Assembly (NCBI GenBank): GCA_020205615.1
Contig: CM035169.1
Location: 17,379,546 to 17,443,545, forward strand
Direction: 5' to 3'
Length of the DNA: 64,000 nucleotides
Source of the DNA: Panax quinquefolius
Taxonomy: Eukaryota; Streptophyta; Magnoliopsida; Apiales; Araliaceae
Position numbers and translations under genes: made by a program. Of the stretch, positions 23,272-35,090 are shown piece by piece (the first letter of the stretch is position 1; every line of letters starts with the position of its first letter). The notes beneath the pieces are model-generated. The model was not told the origin of the DNA. It ran no database searches and worked only from the letters and a program-made list of their open reading frames with translations.

Positions 23272-25117
23272 ATGGAACTAAATCTGTTATTATGCGCATC
23301 TCTCTCTCTCCTTCTTCTAGTTCTAGCCACCAAGTTGTTCTCAAAATCAACAACCCGGGGTCCTCGTTTACCGCCGAGCCCAGCCCCAAAATTACCAATA
23401 TTAGGCCACCTTCACCTCATCAAAGGACCACTCCATCGATCCTTGGACAGTTTTTCTAAAAAGCTAGGCCCAATTTTCTCTCTCCAGTTCGGCTCTCGCC
23501 TAGTGGTAGTTGTTTCATCTCCCGCCGCCGTGGAAGAATGTTTCACCAAAAACGACATCGTTTTCGCCAACCGCCCCAAACTCATCCTGGGCAAATACAT
23601 AGGCTAGCCTACAATTACACAACCATGGTCGGTTCCGCTTACGGCGACCACTGGCGCAACCTCCGTCGACTCAGCGCACTCGAAATATTCTCAACGACTC
23701 GACTCAACGCGTTTCTGTCGATCCGTCGTGACGAAGTGAATCAATTGCTGCGGAGATTATCTGAAAACTCGCGCCGTGGATTTGCAAAAGTGGAAATGAA
23801 ATCCAACTTGAACGAGTTATCGTTTAACATTATAATGAGGATGATTGCCGGGAAGCGGTATTTTGGGGAAAATGTTGAGGATCAAGAGGAGGCAAAGCAC
23901 GTGCGGGAGACTATAGAGCAGGTATTTGCAAAGGCAGGAGCATCACAAGTTTCAGATTATTTGCCATTTTTGAGATGGATCGATTATAAGGGTTACGAAA
24001 AGAATGTGGCGGCGCTTAGTGATAAAATGGACAAGGTGTTGGAAGGTATTATTGATGAGCATCGACGGGACGAGAGTAGAAATTCCATGGTTGATCATTT
24101 GCTCTCGTTGCAAAAATCGCAACCGGATTATTACACTGATTCCGTTATCAAAGGACTAATGATGGTATGCATCCGGATATATCCCATCCCTCCCCTCCTT
24201 TCCTTCATTCAAATAGAAAGCGGTTAGCATACAATAATGACACACAGACGGAGAAATTATCTTTTATCTTTTGACTTGCGTGTCAGTATTGTATTAAATG
24301 TGAACTTTCTATAAAGTTTATGTTAACCGAATTCATTCAAATATAACCTTTTTTTCTTAGTACGAATTGACTGCAATCAACACAAGTTCATATATTATTA
24401 GATTACTCCGCATCAAATACTTTGATATAATATGTCAAGTGTATAACTATGACTATGACTTTGTTATAATATAATTTAAGTTGGATTAATTTTCATATTG
24501 TGATTTATGACGGTAGGTTATGATACTTGCTGGAACGGATACATCAGCAGTGACTATCGAATGAGCAATGTCACTTTTGCTTAATCATCCACGAGTGTTG
24601 AAAAATGCTGGAGCTGAAATTGACACTCATATCGGCCAACATCGGTTGATCGAGGAATCAGATTTATCCAAATTACATTATCTACAAAACATTATTTCCG
24701 AGACTTTTCGGCTGTGCCCAGCCGCACCATTACTAGTACCACACGAGTCATCGCCTGACTCTACCGTTGGAGGGTATAACGTCCCGCGTGGCACAGTTTT
24801 ATTGGTTAATGCATGGGGCGTTCATAGGGATCCTAATGTGTGGAACGACCCCACAGAGTTTAAGCCCGAAAGGTTTGAAGGCGCGGAAACCGAGAATCAC
24901 AAGTTGATGCCGTTTGGGATGGGTAGAAGGTCTTGTCCTGGGAGTGGGTTGGCCCAACGTATAGTGGGCTTGGCATTGGGCTCATTGTTTTGAGTGGGAG
25001 AGAATTAGTGAGATGGAAATTGATTTAACCGAAGGTACCGGCCTTACTATACCCAAAGCAGAGCCACTGGAGGCCATGTGCAAGACCCGTCATATCATGG
25101 ACAAGGTTGTTCTTTGA
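23272..25117 (+). pseudogene. Cytochrome P450, CYP81-like (isoflavone 2'-hydroxylase type), disabled
   Basis: Plant CYP81 members are ER-anchored monooxygenases acting on specialised metabolites such as isoflavonoids, lignans or glucosinolates; the substrate here is unknown. Starting at ATG 23272, the sequence shows an N-terminal membrane anchor (residues about 3-20), a proline hinge ([13 protein letters not shown]), a C-helix WRNLRR, an oxygen-activating AGTDTS, ExxR as ETFR, FKPERF, and the haem loop [10 protein letters not shown]. One GT-AG intron (24165-24516) lies just before AGTDTS, the usual A-type position. Three lesions disable it: about 5 extra bases near 23603 (AGGCTAGCCT) with a TAG at 23605; TGA at 24562 where the family has Trp (IE-W); and about 4 missing bases near 24989 before FEW. 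After correction of reading frame the C-terminus ends at 25115-25117. It has no neighbouring paralogue in the window. Confidence 0.9.
24165..24516 (+). other. Intron of the CYP81-like pseudogene
   Basis: A 352-bp AT-rich intron begins GTATGC after codons GGACTAATGATG and ends CGGTAG before GTTATGATACTTGCTGG. The junction is phase 0. The splice sites are intact, so it is not a processed copy. Confidence 0.85.
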
Positions 25118-25483
25118 AGCTGCAATGCAAAGATTGTTGAGTCAGATTAAATGTTGCGGTGTTATATTTTAGGAAGATTTACATATTCTATTATATTTTT
25201 AAAAATAATTACAACAAAAGTGCTCTCATAAAATTTTTACGCAACTAATACATTTCCATATTTATTTACAATTCTAGTGCATTTAAGATTCCTTAATTTA
25301 AAGAATTAGTATTTAATTAGGATTCCTTAATTTAAGGAATTAGTATTCAATTAAGTAATTAATATATCTACATATTAAAACAAACTAAAGTGGCGTATAT
25401 ATGAAACACGAATTGATCAAGCGATATATCGCAAATACTGTCGTTTTCTTCCCGAATCAAAGCCCTCTCTCGCAAATACTCGT

Positions 25484-25668
25484 ATGCGTTCAAGGCTTCA
25501 AGAACAAGGGCACCACTGAGAAGCCAGTATTCTGGTGTGGTTGACCGTCGCATCAAAAAGTGTTTCAAAGAAGAAGGCATCACTTTGGTTTTACTGTGGT
25601 TGTGCCACCAACTCCGTCAGACTACCCCCAATCGCTATGATCACATTCACCACTTTTGAGATGATTCC
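25484..25668 (+). pseudogene. Fragment of a plant mitochondrial NAD+ carrier (NDT type, C-terminal part)
   Basis: Three frame-shifted pieces match, in order, the third repeat of plant NAD+ transporters of the mitochondrial carrier family: RSRLQEQGHH (25487-25516, then a TGA), SGVVDRRIKKCFKEEGIT (from 25531), and FYCGCATNSVRLPPIAMITF followed by TTFEMI (from 25589). The family has YSGV-DCIKKVF and FYRGCATNLLRTTPAAVITF at these points. The rest of the carrier (the other five helices and the PxD/E signature repeats) is absent. It lies 370 bp after the P450. It could be a captured or processed fragment; I see no poly(A) end. Identification rests on remembered family motifs. Confidence 0.7.
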
Positions 25669-26406
25669 ATCGAATTCACACCGCTCTTTTAGAACATTGA
25701 TTAGAGTTGTGCCTGGTAAGGGCTTGTCATGTTATGTTTTCTATTGTAATTTTATGGTTTCGTTATTTTTTTATGAATATTTGCTTCTCCACAAAAATTA
25801 AAATTATTATCAGATTTATGAGCGTTTAGCTACCAACCCGTAATATATTCATAATAACCTTTAAAAATAAAATTATTTTTTGAATATCATGCGGTTAGTA
25901 TTAAACCTTCATACAGCGTAACTATTTTAGTTTTATGGGTAACTAAATATTCATTAAAAAAATGTTACTATAGTATAAAGGTTTAGTTACTACCAGATAA
26001 ATTTTTTGTTACTTTGCATGCGAAGGGTTGATTATCAATATTACATTACACATCACTCTCTTATCTCTCTTTTCTACGCAGTCATCCTATTTTTTATTTA
26101 CCTTCATGAAATTGATTGTCAAACTTTTAGATAAGTATGAAATTCATACTCGCATGTGTGAAGGTAGATTTGGTTATCTTGATATAAAGGTTTGGTTACT
26201 TTCGATATAAATGTTTGAATTCTTTGCATTTACGAAAGTTTGGTTATCAATATTATATTTCACATCGCCTCTTATCTCTCTTCCTTATGCAGCTGTTTCT
26301 ATTTTTTATTAGTTACCTTGGTATAAACGTTAGTCATGGTTGTAGTAGAAAATGAGGCTCTGAGCAGAGAAAGTACTTCAGAGGAGGAAGAGAGAAAATG
26401 ATAATG
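25669..26406. other. Host intergenic sequence with a local duplication
   Basis: No gene is supported. Two related segments of about 130 bp, near 25975-26110 and 26190-26325, share GGTTTAGTTACT/GGTTTGGTTACT, GGTTATCAATATTA and CATCxCTCTTATCTCTCTT words. The end (26350-26400) is purine-rich, with an open stretch of Glu/Ser codons that I cannot assign. Confidence 0.5.
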
Positions 26407-26411
26407 GATGT
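26407..26411. repeat. Target site duplication of family-C element (left), GATGT
   Basis: GATGT directly precedes TGTGACGCCTC. The identical GATGT follows GGGGTCTTACA at 54483-54487, 28 kb away. Together they show that the two family-C pieces are the ends of one insertion. Confidence 0.85.
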
Positions 26412-27643
26412 TGTGACGCCTCAAAATAAAAAAGTCCATTCCATCCAACCCATTCTCAGTCGCCAAATACATGGTATGTAAATAACTACAACTTTATTAA
26501 TACATTTGTCGCAAGAAAAAATACTGACAACATATATAGTGTGAGTTTAAATACAATTATTGTCTTCAGATAATATCCACACGCAAATAAATCCCCATCA
26601 CAATTATTGATACATTATTTTACAAAAATAAATGAGGACTACTTAAACAACTCTCTCTGTAACCTTCATTCCATAATACCCATTAAGACTACACTACATT
26701 CTCGCTTCCCCGAGAAGAAAAATGGAACAACAAGGAAAAGGGTGAGCTAACTAAATTTCAAAGAAGAAATATTACGACTAAGATAATATACAACAAATTA
26801 TCGTTACCTTCAACAGAAAAAAAATCTAATAGAATCTGATGACAATGAGTTTTAAATCAATATTCGCAATGAAAATAATAATTCATTGTAAGAGTTAAGT
26901 AGAGAATCTAAACTACTATCTTCTATGTATGAATTTAAAAGTTCATCGCTCTATCTTTTATCCCCGCAAACATCAATCAATATATATCTGGAATCAAATA
27001 TTCATCTTTGCACTACAAAGCAAAGATATTCATCAAGAGGTCATGTTCATCTCAACACATGTTCATCTTCAGACTACTACCAAAGATATTCATCAAGAAA
27101 TCATTCATCTTTGCACTACTGGCCAAAGATATTCAAGAATATCATCATTTAGACCGAGGATGATGAAAAAATATTTTAAAGAAAATCGAATCTAAAGTAA
27201 AACAAAAGAACAAATATTAAGGATTCAGATTTTAAACAATCCAAGTTCAAAAATACTTCATAAGAATCGTAGTGGAGTAAAATTCAAGAATGATCAAAAC
27301 AATAATACAATCAAAGCCAAGATCCATAATAGATATTTTGGAAAAAAAAAGAAATTTCATTTTTCTAATTGAATAATAAAGGTCGATTCGTGAATAAAGG
27401 TCAGATATCGTGAATAGTCAGATCGTGAATAAGAATCTCCGACACCAAAAGATAGAAATTTTAAAAAAATATCTTCACGCCATGTGAATAAGATTTTGAA
27501 TAAGAACTCGTGAATAAGAACTCGTGAATAAGAACTCATGAATAAGAACCCCGACATGAAAAAGTTTCAAATTTGATAAAATTTCCAACCAATATTTCTA
27601 AGATAATGATATCAAGAAATAATATCATTTTCGAATAAAATAA
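26412..27643 (-). repeat. Family-C LTR, left piece of an interrupted solo LTR
   Basis: It begins TGTGACGCCTCAAAAT and is collinear, in reverse complement, with 9437-10708. It contains the CTTTGCACTAC self-complementary repeats (26995-27130) and the CGTGAATAAG minisatellite (27385-27560). It stops at 27643 where a family-B LTR begins without its first ten bases. The right piece is 53883-54482. About 950 bp present in the copy at 8485-9437 are missing between the two pieces. No internal region of this element is seen, so it was a solo LTR, or lost its interior before or after being split. Confidence 0.8.
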
Positions 27644-30288
27644 CCAAAATTAGGTATACATCACCCATCTTGGGTAGTCGATACATGGTACGTAATTTAA
27701 ATACAACTTACTAATATAACTGCTGTAGGTACAATACGATATAAACCGTGAGTTTGAATACAAATATTGTCTACTAGAGATCATACAAACTCAAAAGGAG
27801 TCCTCATTACAATTATTATCACACTATTTCACGTAATAAATGAGGACTACTAATGCTATCCTCTCGACCATTACTCCGCTCCCCGACTCGTCCCAAATAT
27901 ATATTCTCATTTCCTCAAGAGAATAAAGGAAAGAAAGGGTGAGCTCAACTAGCTCAAGAAGAAATATTACGACTAAGATAATGCGTAATAAATTATCATT
28001 AGCCTACAACAAAGTTAAACCGATAAAATATAATGAACATCAAGTTTAACTACAATGAACCAAAGAATCCATTAAAAGAGTCAAGTAGAAAATAAAATCT
28101 ACTATCTTTTATGATTTAAAAGGTTTTTCATCATATATATCCGAGACTCACTTTTAATAAATATTCCACATCATCGAATCACCCCGCACTACTACCAAGG
28201 ATATTTTTTAAAGATCACGACCACAATTATTCACGCACTACGCCCAAGAATATTTGTGGTATTCATTAATGGTCATGATCATGCCAACAACTCGCCCATC
28301 AATGCACTACGCCAATCGAGGATTTTTACCACATCATTTGTAACATTACTACCATGATTACACCGAATAGTCTCTCGTCATATATCATACCAAGTCCATC
28401 TACGCACTACAAAAGCCACGTATTTACTTTCAACATAATATAAACATGAGGATGATGACAATGATATAAGAATTCAATAAAACAAGTTCAAGAATTAATT
28501 TATCTAGAACCAATAACATCCAAATCACAACACGATATCGCTTTTAGAGAGTAAAAATTCAAGAATACTCGAGAAGAATATTTCCATGAAAGGATATCGA
28601 TGAAGCGCAAAATATCAAGGATATTCCACTAATTTCATGGAGTATAGAAGTCAAAGTTTTAACCAACCGGGTATAATAAAGAATGGAATAACAAAAGAAA
28701 TCACCATGCATGCGATAGATCAAGACAGCAAAGTGTTATTCCAATGTAATAATAAATAATCTAAATCAGTCCCACAGAAACGCATGCATGTGATATTCCA
28801 ATGTAATAATAAAGAATGGAACTGTGTCCCAAGAAAACGCATGCATGCATGTGATATTCCAATGTAATAATAATAAAGAATTTAACCAGTCCTGCATGAA
28901 ACACATGCATGTGATGTTCCAATGTATTAATAATAAAGATTTTAACCAGTCCCAAGTAAAACACATGCATGTGATGTTCCAATGTAATAATAATAAAGAT
29001 TTTAACCAGTCCTGTAAAACACATGCATGTGATGTTCCAAATGTAATAATAGAAGAATGTCACCAAGTATAGGTAAACCACGATACAAAAGTTATTCCAA
29101 TGTAATAATAAGCAATGGAATAACAACAGCTTTCTTCATAAGAAAAGAAAAGAATAACACCCCTTACTTTTGGTAGAGATCAATATCGCAGAGAAGTAGT
29201 AACAAAATACTCTTCTTCTTTCTCTTTATTCTCTATACTTTCTCTCTCTATAGCTTCAATGAATTCGTGAAAAAATAATGAAGCACTAGCCCTCTATTTA
29301 TAGAAGATTTCTAGCTTAAGACCGCCATGTGAAAAGGCAAGTGGCTCGACGAATCGGTGATGTGAAAAGAAAAGTGGTTCGACGCCTCAGAATGTGAAAC
29401 GACAAGTGGTTCGACGCTCAGAATGTGAAACGACAAGTGGTTCATCGCTCAGAATGTGTTCGACGTTCGTAATGTAAAACGTAATTACGTATAATTATAT
29501 CGATCGACGATCGAAGTAATTACTATCGTAATTACTATCGACAAAAGGTAATTACTATTATCGACAAAGGTAATTACTATCGACGAAGGTAATTACTATC
29601 GATTTAAGAGACTCTTAGATGATTTACATATGGGCCCCCATAAAATAATCAAACTTACCACAAACGCCTCATAATGTACTTTTTTATACATCAAGGATCA
29701 ATAAATATTACCACAAATCATTTTATTTTTAATCAACACATATTTAATCTTTCAACAATTATTAATCATTTATAACTTGTCGCCTCAATTATTGATTTAA
29801 TACTATAACATATTATACGTATGATACCGTGACAATAATTGAATCAATAATATAAGAGATATGATGCAAAGAATTATCAGAGTAATAATCGAGCATAATG
29901 AAAGTGACTTCACGTAAAGATCAATAATCAATATCGTGCTGCTACTATACAACCACGCCAGACATCGCATTTTTTACTACCGGTAGTTCAACAGCTTTAA
30001 TTCAGAATACCTCCGCCAATTATTTTTATAGAAAGATAATTTTGTCGCTTTTCTAACTACGACAATACTTCCGCTGGGGGGGTCCACTAATGATCGAGCC
30101 GCCGCATTTAATATTCCCCACAAAAAGAATATTCCCCACCAAACTAATATTTTATAACAACTTGCTTACTTTGCAAAATTTATAAATATTACCCACAACT
30201 ATAACATTATATCAAATTTATTCCATAATATTCAAAAATAATATTTATAGAAAATTCATCTTTATTTATAAAAGTCAGGGGTCTTACA
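27644..30288 (-). repeat. 3' LTR of family-B copy 1
   Basis: It starts at CCAAAATTAGGTATAC, lacking the first ten bases, and ends GGGGTCTTACA at 30288. It contains R-U5 repeats (28740-29060), a minus-strand TATA box (29295-29302), a 33-bp U3 array based on AATGTGAAACGACAAGTGGT (29325-29470) and a 20-bp U3 array based on GGTAATTACTATCGACGAAA (29510-29605). Confidence 0.85.
29325..29605 (-). repeat. U3 double minisatellite of family-B LTR
   Basis: Two adjacent arrays upstream of the TATA box: a 33-bp unit with GACAAGTGGTTCGACGC, and a 20-bp unit GGTAATTACTATCGACGA. Counterparts are at 36780-37050, 52980-53190 and, on the plus strand, 59340-59720. Unit numbers differ between copies. Such U3 arrays often act as enhancers; here this is inference. 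Confidence 0.75.
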
Positions 30289-30300
30289 ACCTCCCTTCTT
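30289..30300 (-). other. Polypurine tract of family-B copy 1
   Basis: The minus strand reads AAGAAGGGAGGT immediately before the LTR start TGTAAGACCCC. Composition and position are as expected for plus-strand priming. Confidence 0.8.
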
Positions 30301-30309
30301 ATGAAATTT

Positions 30310-30640
30310 CACCTCAAAATTAGGGTACGACTGGTATGTCAAGAGGTAAGGATACCTTGATTTCATTTCGCATTCTAACTCCCAAGTCATTTCTCAACAT
30401 CGTGGTTCCTCCACAAAACTTCGACTTGAGGTATAACCTCGAGCGTAGAATATGTTCCTTCTTATCCAAGATTTGAACAGAACCTCTTCATACGCCAAAT
30501 CTTCCGCTATTTCGTCCTGCTCTAACTCAATAATGTGGTTCGGTCTTTCACATATTTACGTAATATGGATATGTGAAAACGCATGAACACGAGACATACT
30601 TCAAGCAGAAAAGTCGAGTCTATAGCCACGCTCCTACTCG
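30310..30640 (-). pseudogene. Chromodomain-like C-terminus of Pol, family-B copy 1
   Basis: Minus-strand fragments include VEVLWRNHDVEK, with the W of the following TWE-type motif mutated, and an upstream RKYVKDRTT piece. In chromoviruses this tail follows integrase and is thought to steer insertion to heterochromatin. The segment runs up to the polypurine tract. Stops and shifts interrupt it. Copy 2 lost this end to the copia insertion at 46549. Confidence 0.6.
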
Positions 30641-30839
30641 ATCGAGGATTAAAATGGACCGATGAATCGAGGATCGAAGTTTTCTCTTTTCCAAATCTTG
30701 TAACTCCTTTCCATGGAGCAACTTTTAACAACACACGATCTCCTATATCAATTCCACGCCCTTTCGATGAAGATCAAGATAACTCTTTTGTCGATTTTGT
30801 GAGGTTTTTATACGTCATTTGATCGTTTCAATCTTTTTC

Positions 30840-31720
30840 GTAGTCATACGCATCAACTCCGGCCCCAACAACGCTGCTTCACCCACCTCATCCCAAAGAT
30901 ACCGAGAACGACACTTTCTTCCATACAACGCTCGAATGGAGCCATGCCAATACTTGCTTGATAACTGCTGTTAGAGGAAAACTCCACCAATGGTAAGAAC
31001 TTGTCCCAACTTCCTTGAAATCAAGGACACAGTAGTCTTAATAGATCTTCAAGAGTTTGAATAGTCCTCCCGATCGTCTGTCTGTCCCGAGGATGATATG
31101 CCGAAGCTAAATCGTAAGTCTGCGCTCATAGCTTTTTGCAAACTAACCCAAAATCGTGAAGTGAATCTTCGGTCTCGATCGTAAACTATGGATACCGCAG
31201 ATACCATGCAGCCTTACAATCTCGCTTATGTACATACGAGCAAGACGCTCAAGTGTATAAGTTTCTCGATTTGCAGAAGAAATGAGCAGACTTTGGTCAA
31301 TCTATCAACAATGACCCAAATCGCATCTACGCCTTTGAGAAACCTTAGAAGACCCCAGAATCGAAATCCATGGTAATGTGCTCCCACTTCCATTCTCGAA
31401 TTTCAAGTGGTTGCAATGGACCTTTTGGTACTTGATGCTCCGCTTAACTCGCTGACAAGTTAGACACCTCGAGATAAACAACGCTATCTCTCTCTTCATA
31501 TCGCTTCCACCAAAATGTACGACTTAATATCATGATACATTTTGGTACTCCTGTGATGGATTGCAAATGGTGTGTCAGCGCCCCATCATGATATTATACT
31601 TTAAATCGTGGTCGTTAGAACACAAAGTCCGGAGTCGACTCAAGTATTCCTTCTTCATCGATTCTTGCTTCCTAGATAAGCACCTTCTTGCACTTTCTTC
31701 CTCATACGACATCTCCCGTG
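30840..31720 (-). pseudogene. Integrase remnant, family-B copy 1
   Basis: The zinc-binding end shows SRCLTCQRVK (31305-31499). The core is recognisable but stop-ridden: EWEHITMDF, AHFF and HDFG pieces follow in the gypsy order. Copy 2 has the same core in better condition at 47270-47551. The enzyme would join element DNA to the chromosome; this copy cannot. Confidence 0.7.
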
Positions 31721-31851
31721 TCCGTAGCTCGAGCAGCCTTTAACTTTATCGATTAAAGTTTGCTCTACTCAGATACTCGCTTATCATCACACGCGTCCCC
31801 GAGTCTTTAACTCTATCTCCATCCTTTGCAAGTCACACAAAATGGGCTCTT

Positions 31852-32420
31852 TCATACGATGACAATATCGCACTCAGATTTCTGATATGATCTTCTACTC
31901 AACGCGCCACCACCACGCTCGCTTTTCCAGATGGTATCGATGGTACGATCATAATCTTTCAATAGCTCAAGCCAACGCCGTTGTCGCATGTCGAGTTCCT
32001 TTTGAGTGAAGAAATATTTGAGGCTTTTACGATCCGTAAAGATCTCCACTTTCTCCCCATACAAGTAATGCCTCCAAATTTTAAGTGTAAGAGATAACAA
32101 ATGCTAACTCTAGATCACGAGTAGGATAATTCCTCTCATATTCTTTCGAGTTGTCATGAGGCATAGGCTATAACTTTTCCATGTCAGTATGAGAACACAT
32201 CCCAACCTTTTGCCCAAGCATCATCAGAGATGACAAATCCTCCGAGCCGATGGTATCATCGCTGTAACAAAAAATAAAATAAGTCTCCTCTCGAGTTCTT
32301 GAAAACTCTTCTCACATTCTTCGCCCAACCGAACTTTCAGATCTTTCGAGTCACCGAAATAATGGAGTAGCGATTCGAGAAAATCCTTCCACGAATCTCC
32401 GATAATAACCAAATAAACCG
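31852..32420 (-). pseudogene. RNase H remnant, family-B copy 1
   Basis: A clear frame at 31852-32100 holds [20 protein letters not shown] and then [19 protein letters not shown], the typical gypsy RNase H block (a D, then H/K-S-L, then L-x-x-RQ-x-R-W). The typical FTDHKSL is FTDRKSL here. Upstream toward RT the frame shifts repeatedly. It belongs to the same Pol fossil as its neighbours. Confidence 0.75.
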
Positions 32421-32439
32421 AGAAAGCTACGATTTCTAT

Positions 32440-33170
32440 TATCGATTTAGGTTGTTCCCACTTTTCAATAGCTTCAATCTTTTTGTCGGGTCAATGATAT
32501 TCCACGACTTGATACCACGCGCCCAAGGAATGCTACTTCTTCAAGCCGTAACTCATTTTTCTTCAACTCGCATAAAGCTTATATTCACGGCTTTTTGGAG
32601 TGTCACCTCAAGTGTTGCTTTCATGATCTTCACTACTTTTTGAATAAATAAGGATGTCATCAATAAAGACGACCACAAAGTGATCCAAATATTCCTCAAT
32701 ACTTGGCTCATCATATCCATGAAGGCAAAGAGAGAGCATTAGTCAATCCAAAGGACACGACTAGAATTCATAATGCCCGCATCGAGTTCTCGAAAGCCGC
32801 CTTTGAATGTCACGCTCTAATCTTCAATCGGTGATATCCTAACGAAGATCAATCTTTGAAAAGAATTTGCTCTGCAATCGGGTCAAACAGTCATCAATAC
32901 GCGGCAATGGATACCTATTTTTGATGGTGACATGATTCAACTCCCGATAATCAATACAAAGTCGCATACTCCCATCTTTTCTTCTTCACGGTATCGTAAC
33001 AGAGCACCCCAAGGAGAAGTACTAGACTTATAATAAAGCCAATGTCTAACAATTCCTCGCAGCTGGGTCTTTAACTCTCAAGTTCAATAGAGCTATTCGA
33101 CATGGGCTTTGAAATAGGTTTTGTACCGTTCAAGGTCGATACAAAATTCAATTTCACGCCTGGGGTAGGC
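32440..33170 (-). pseudogene. Reverse transcriptase remnant, family-B copy 1
   Basis: Minus-strand pieces correspond to the RT of copy 2: the region before the FIDD box, the VVSFGLTNA stretch near 32740-32770 and the MRLCIDY/ELNHVT region near 32920-32970. Frameshifts and stops are frequent, so no continuous frame remains. It is homologous along its length with 48560-49300. Confidence 0.65.
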
Positions 33171-33479
33171 CAGTAGAAGTTCTTCTGGAATACGCCAGAA
33201 ATTTATTAACAATAGAAATATCGCTCAAAACCGACGATTTTTGTTTAAATCAGATACGAGCTAAGAAAGCTCGACATCCGCTTTTCAATAAACGAATAGC
33301 TTTTATGGCTTGAGATGACCGTGATTGATTTTAATGGTTTGGTCGCTTGAATTCGCATATAATAGGTCAATTAGAATATGAAAGCTAACAACCTTACGAA
33401 AAACAATCAATTTTTGTACGATAAGTAGTTAACCAATCAATCCCTGTAATCACGCCAAATGCAAGTATTTTTAATGAAA

Positions 33480-33720
33480 TAAGATCGACAGTAATGTGAG
33501 GGTACCGATTTGAACCAAACAAGACTTATAAACAAAGGATGTAATGAAGGTTTCTCCCAACTGAGTTTCCACAGATAAGTCAAAGTCTAATTTCTCCTGA
33601 GTCAAATTTAATCGATGAGCGCAAGTAGAGAAATAAAAGAATGGGTAGAACCCAGATCAAATAAAGTATAGACTTCATTAGAGTTTATGATAAGCTTACC
33701 CGTGATGACCTCATTCGTTT
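33480..33720 (-). pseudogene. Retropepsin remnant, family-B copy 1
   Basis: The minus strand encodes LFDLGSTHSFIS near 33620-33665. The active-site triad is D-L-G instead of D-T-G; the same Thr-to-Leu difference is seen in LARD-A1 and A2, while copy 2 has DTG. Flanking words such as KLDFDL are kept. The frame is broken on both sides. Confidence 0.65.
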
Positions 33721-33829
33721 CCTCGCTTCTCCGGAGGTCACAACAAACGCCTCCTCAGACTACCGGCTTTGATTTTTCCGACTACTACTGGTGCTCTCCA
33801 TCCTAGTCAATTTGTTTTCTAGAAACGAC

Positions 33830-34930
33830 AAAATCGAGCTAAGTGACCTTCTTCTTCCACAATTATAACATGCTTTGACTCAAGATGGCGCAGCTTGATC
33901 GATGTGTCCTCTCTCCTCCGCATTTGAAGCATATGATAGTGGTCTTTCTCCTTCCTTAACAACGGTGCCAGGTGTCCGACGCCTTTCCATCATCATTGAA
34001 TCTCCTTTTCGAAATGTCCATTCTATTGTTTTTGCCCCGACACCACCGGTGGTTACCATATCCGCCCGCTGATTCCTCCACGCTTGTTGTCACCGCTCGA
34101 TGACTACTCACGCCGGTATTATAATTTTGCGGCCGCTTCTTTTTAGTCAAGGCTGACTCATTATCGCGCTTCCACTAATCGAGCCCTATTTACAACATCC
34201 TAATACAAACACGCTTTATGAGAAATAAGATGTCGACGATTCCCGCTTCAAACCTCTTAAAAACATTCGCGCCATTCTCTCTTCATTATCCACCAAGTGG
34301 GACGAAACCGTGATAACTCCGCAAATTTTGCCTCAGTATCATCATTACACTGGCCATATTGTTTTGTTCCAACTTGATAAACTCCACCTCCTTCATGTGG
34401 CTAATACTTTCAGAAAGTATTTGTCGCTGAATGCCTCCCGAACTTCTCCCAAGATATCTTCAAGACAAAGAAGTCGAGTACGCTTTTACCGATTCCCACC
34501 AAGAATCGCCTCCGCAAGAACATAAAGGCGGCAAGAAGGGAACCTTTTGCTTCTTGAGAGCATCCCAAGACATCAAATATCTTGGTAATCTGCTTTATCC
34601 ATGCTTCCGCCAAGTGGTTTTGCTTCCCTTAAACTCCGGTGGTCCCAGCCTTCGAATCTGCTTAATGCAAGACCGCCCGAGAGTTTTCCGTGTTTCACCT
34701 ACGCTTTTGGATGAGTCGCCTCGCCATCATTGCATGAATCGCATAAAGCCTCCTAACATTTGATCATTCATCATTTGGTCAAGGTTGTTGTTTGTATGAG
34801 GATTGTCGCCTTCCTCGATGCATTATTATCCTCGATTATCGATATGTGGTGAATCAACGATCGCTCAGGCTCCATCATATTCTCAACATTCTCGATGTCA
34901 TTTTCAGACATCGCCACAAAACAAAAGGTT
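33830..34930 (-). pseudogene. Gag remnant with zinc knuckle, family-B copy 1
   Basis: The nucleocapsid part shows the end of a CCHC knuckle (GHLARFC, near 33820-33850) preceded by a basic stretch. The capsid part at 34410-34613 includes EAWIKQITKIFDVL and a following segment collinear with 50483-50764 of copy 2 (Retrotrans_gag-like). Many substitutions and frameshifts are present. Confidence 0.6.
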
Positions 34931-35075
34931 AATCGACATGTAACATATTATCCCTATATTCTCGACCACCAATAAAATAAAGACATAAACTTAGTAGGTC
35001 ATACTAATGGCAGGTATTCCCTGCCTCCCTCCTCCTAGTACTATTCTCACATCTTAGCCAGGATCATATCCCTAA

Positions 35076-35086
35076 GCTCGATACCA
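35076..35086 (-). other. Primer binding site, family-B copy 1
   Basis: The minus strand reads TGGTATCGAGC four bases after the LTR end. It has the initiator Met tRNA type, identical to LARD-A1. Confidence 0.75.
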
Positions 35087-35090
35087 ACCG

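Noticed and set aside
26350..26405. Glu/Ser-rich open stretch as an exon end
   Set aside because: Only about 18 codons, no splice sites and no known motif.
29325..29605. Regular repeats with similar spacing, CRISPR-like at first sight
   Set aside because: Repeat and spacer are both conserved between units, the host is a plant, there are no cas genes, and the array lies in LTR U3.
30583..30822. Plus-strand frames over family-B copy 1 (also 34310-34763 and 47369-47593)
   Set aside because: Each is antisense to recognisable gag or integrase sequence on the minus strand.
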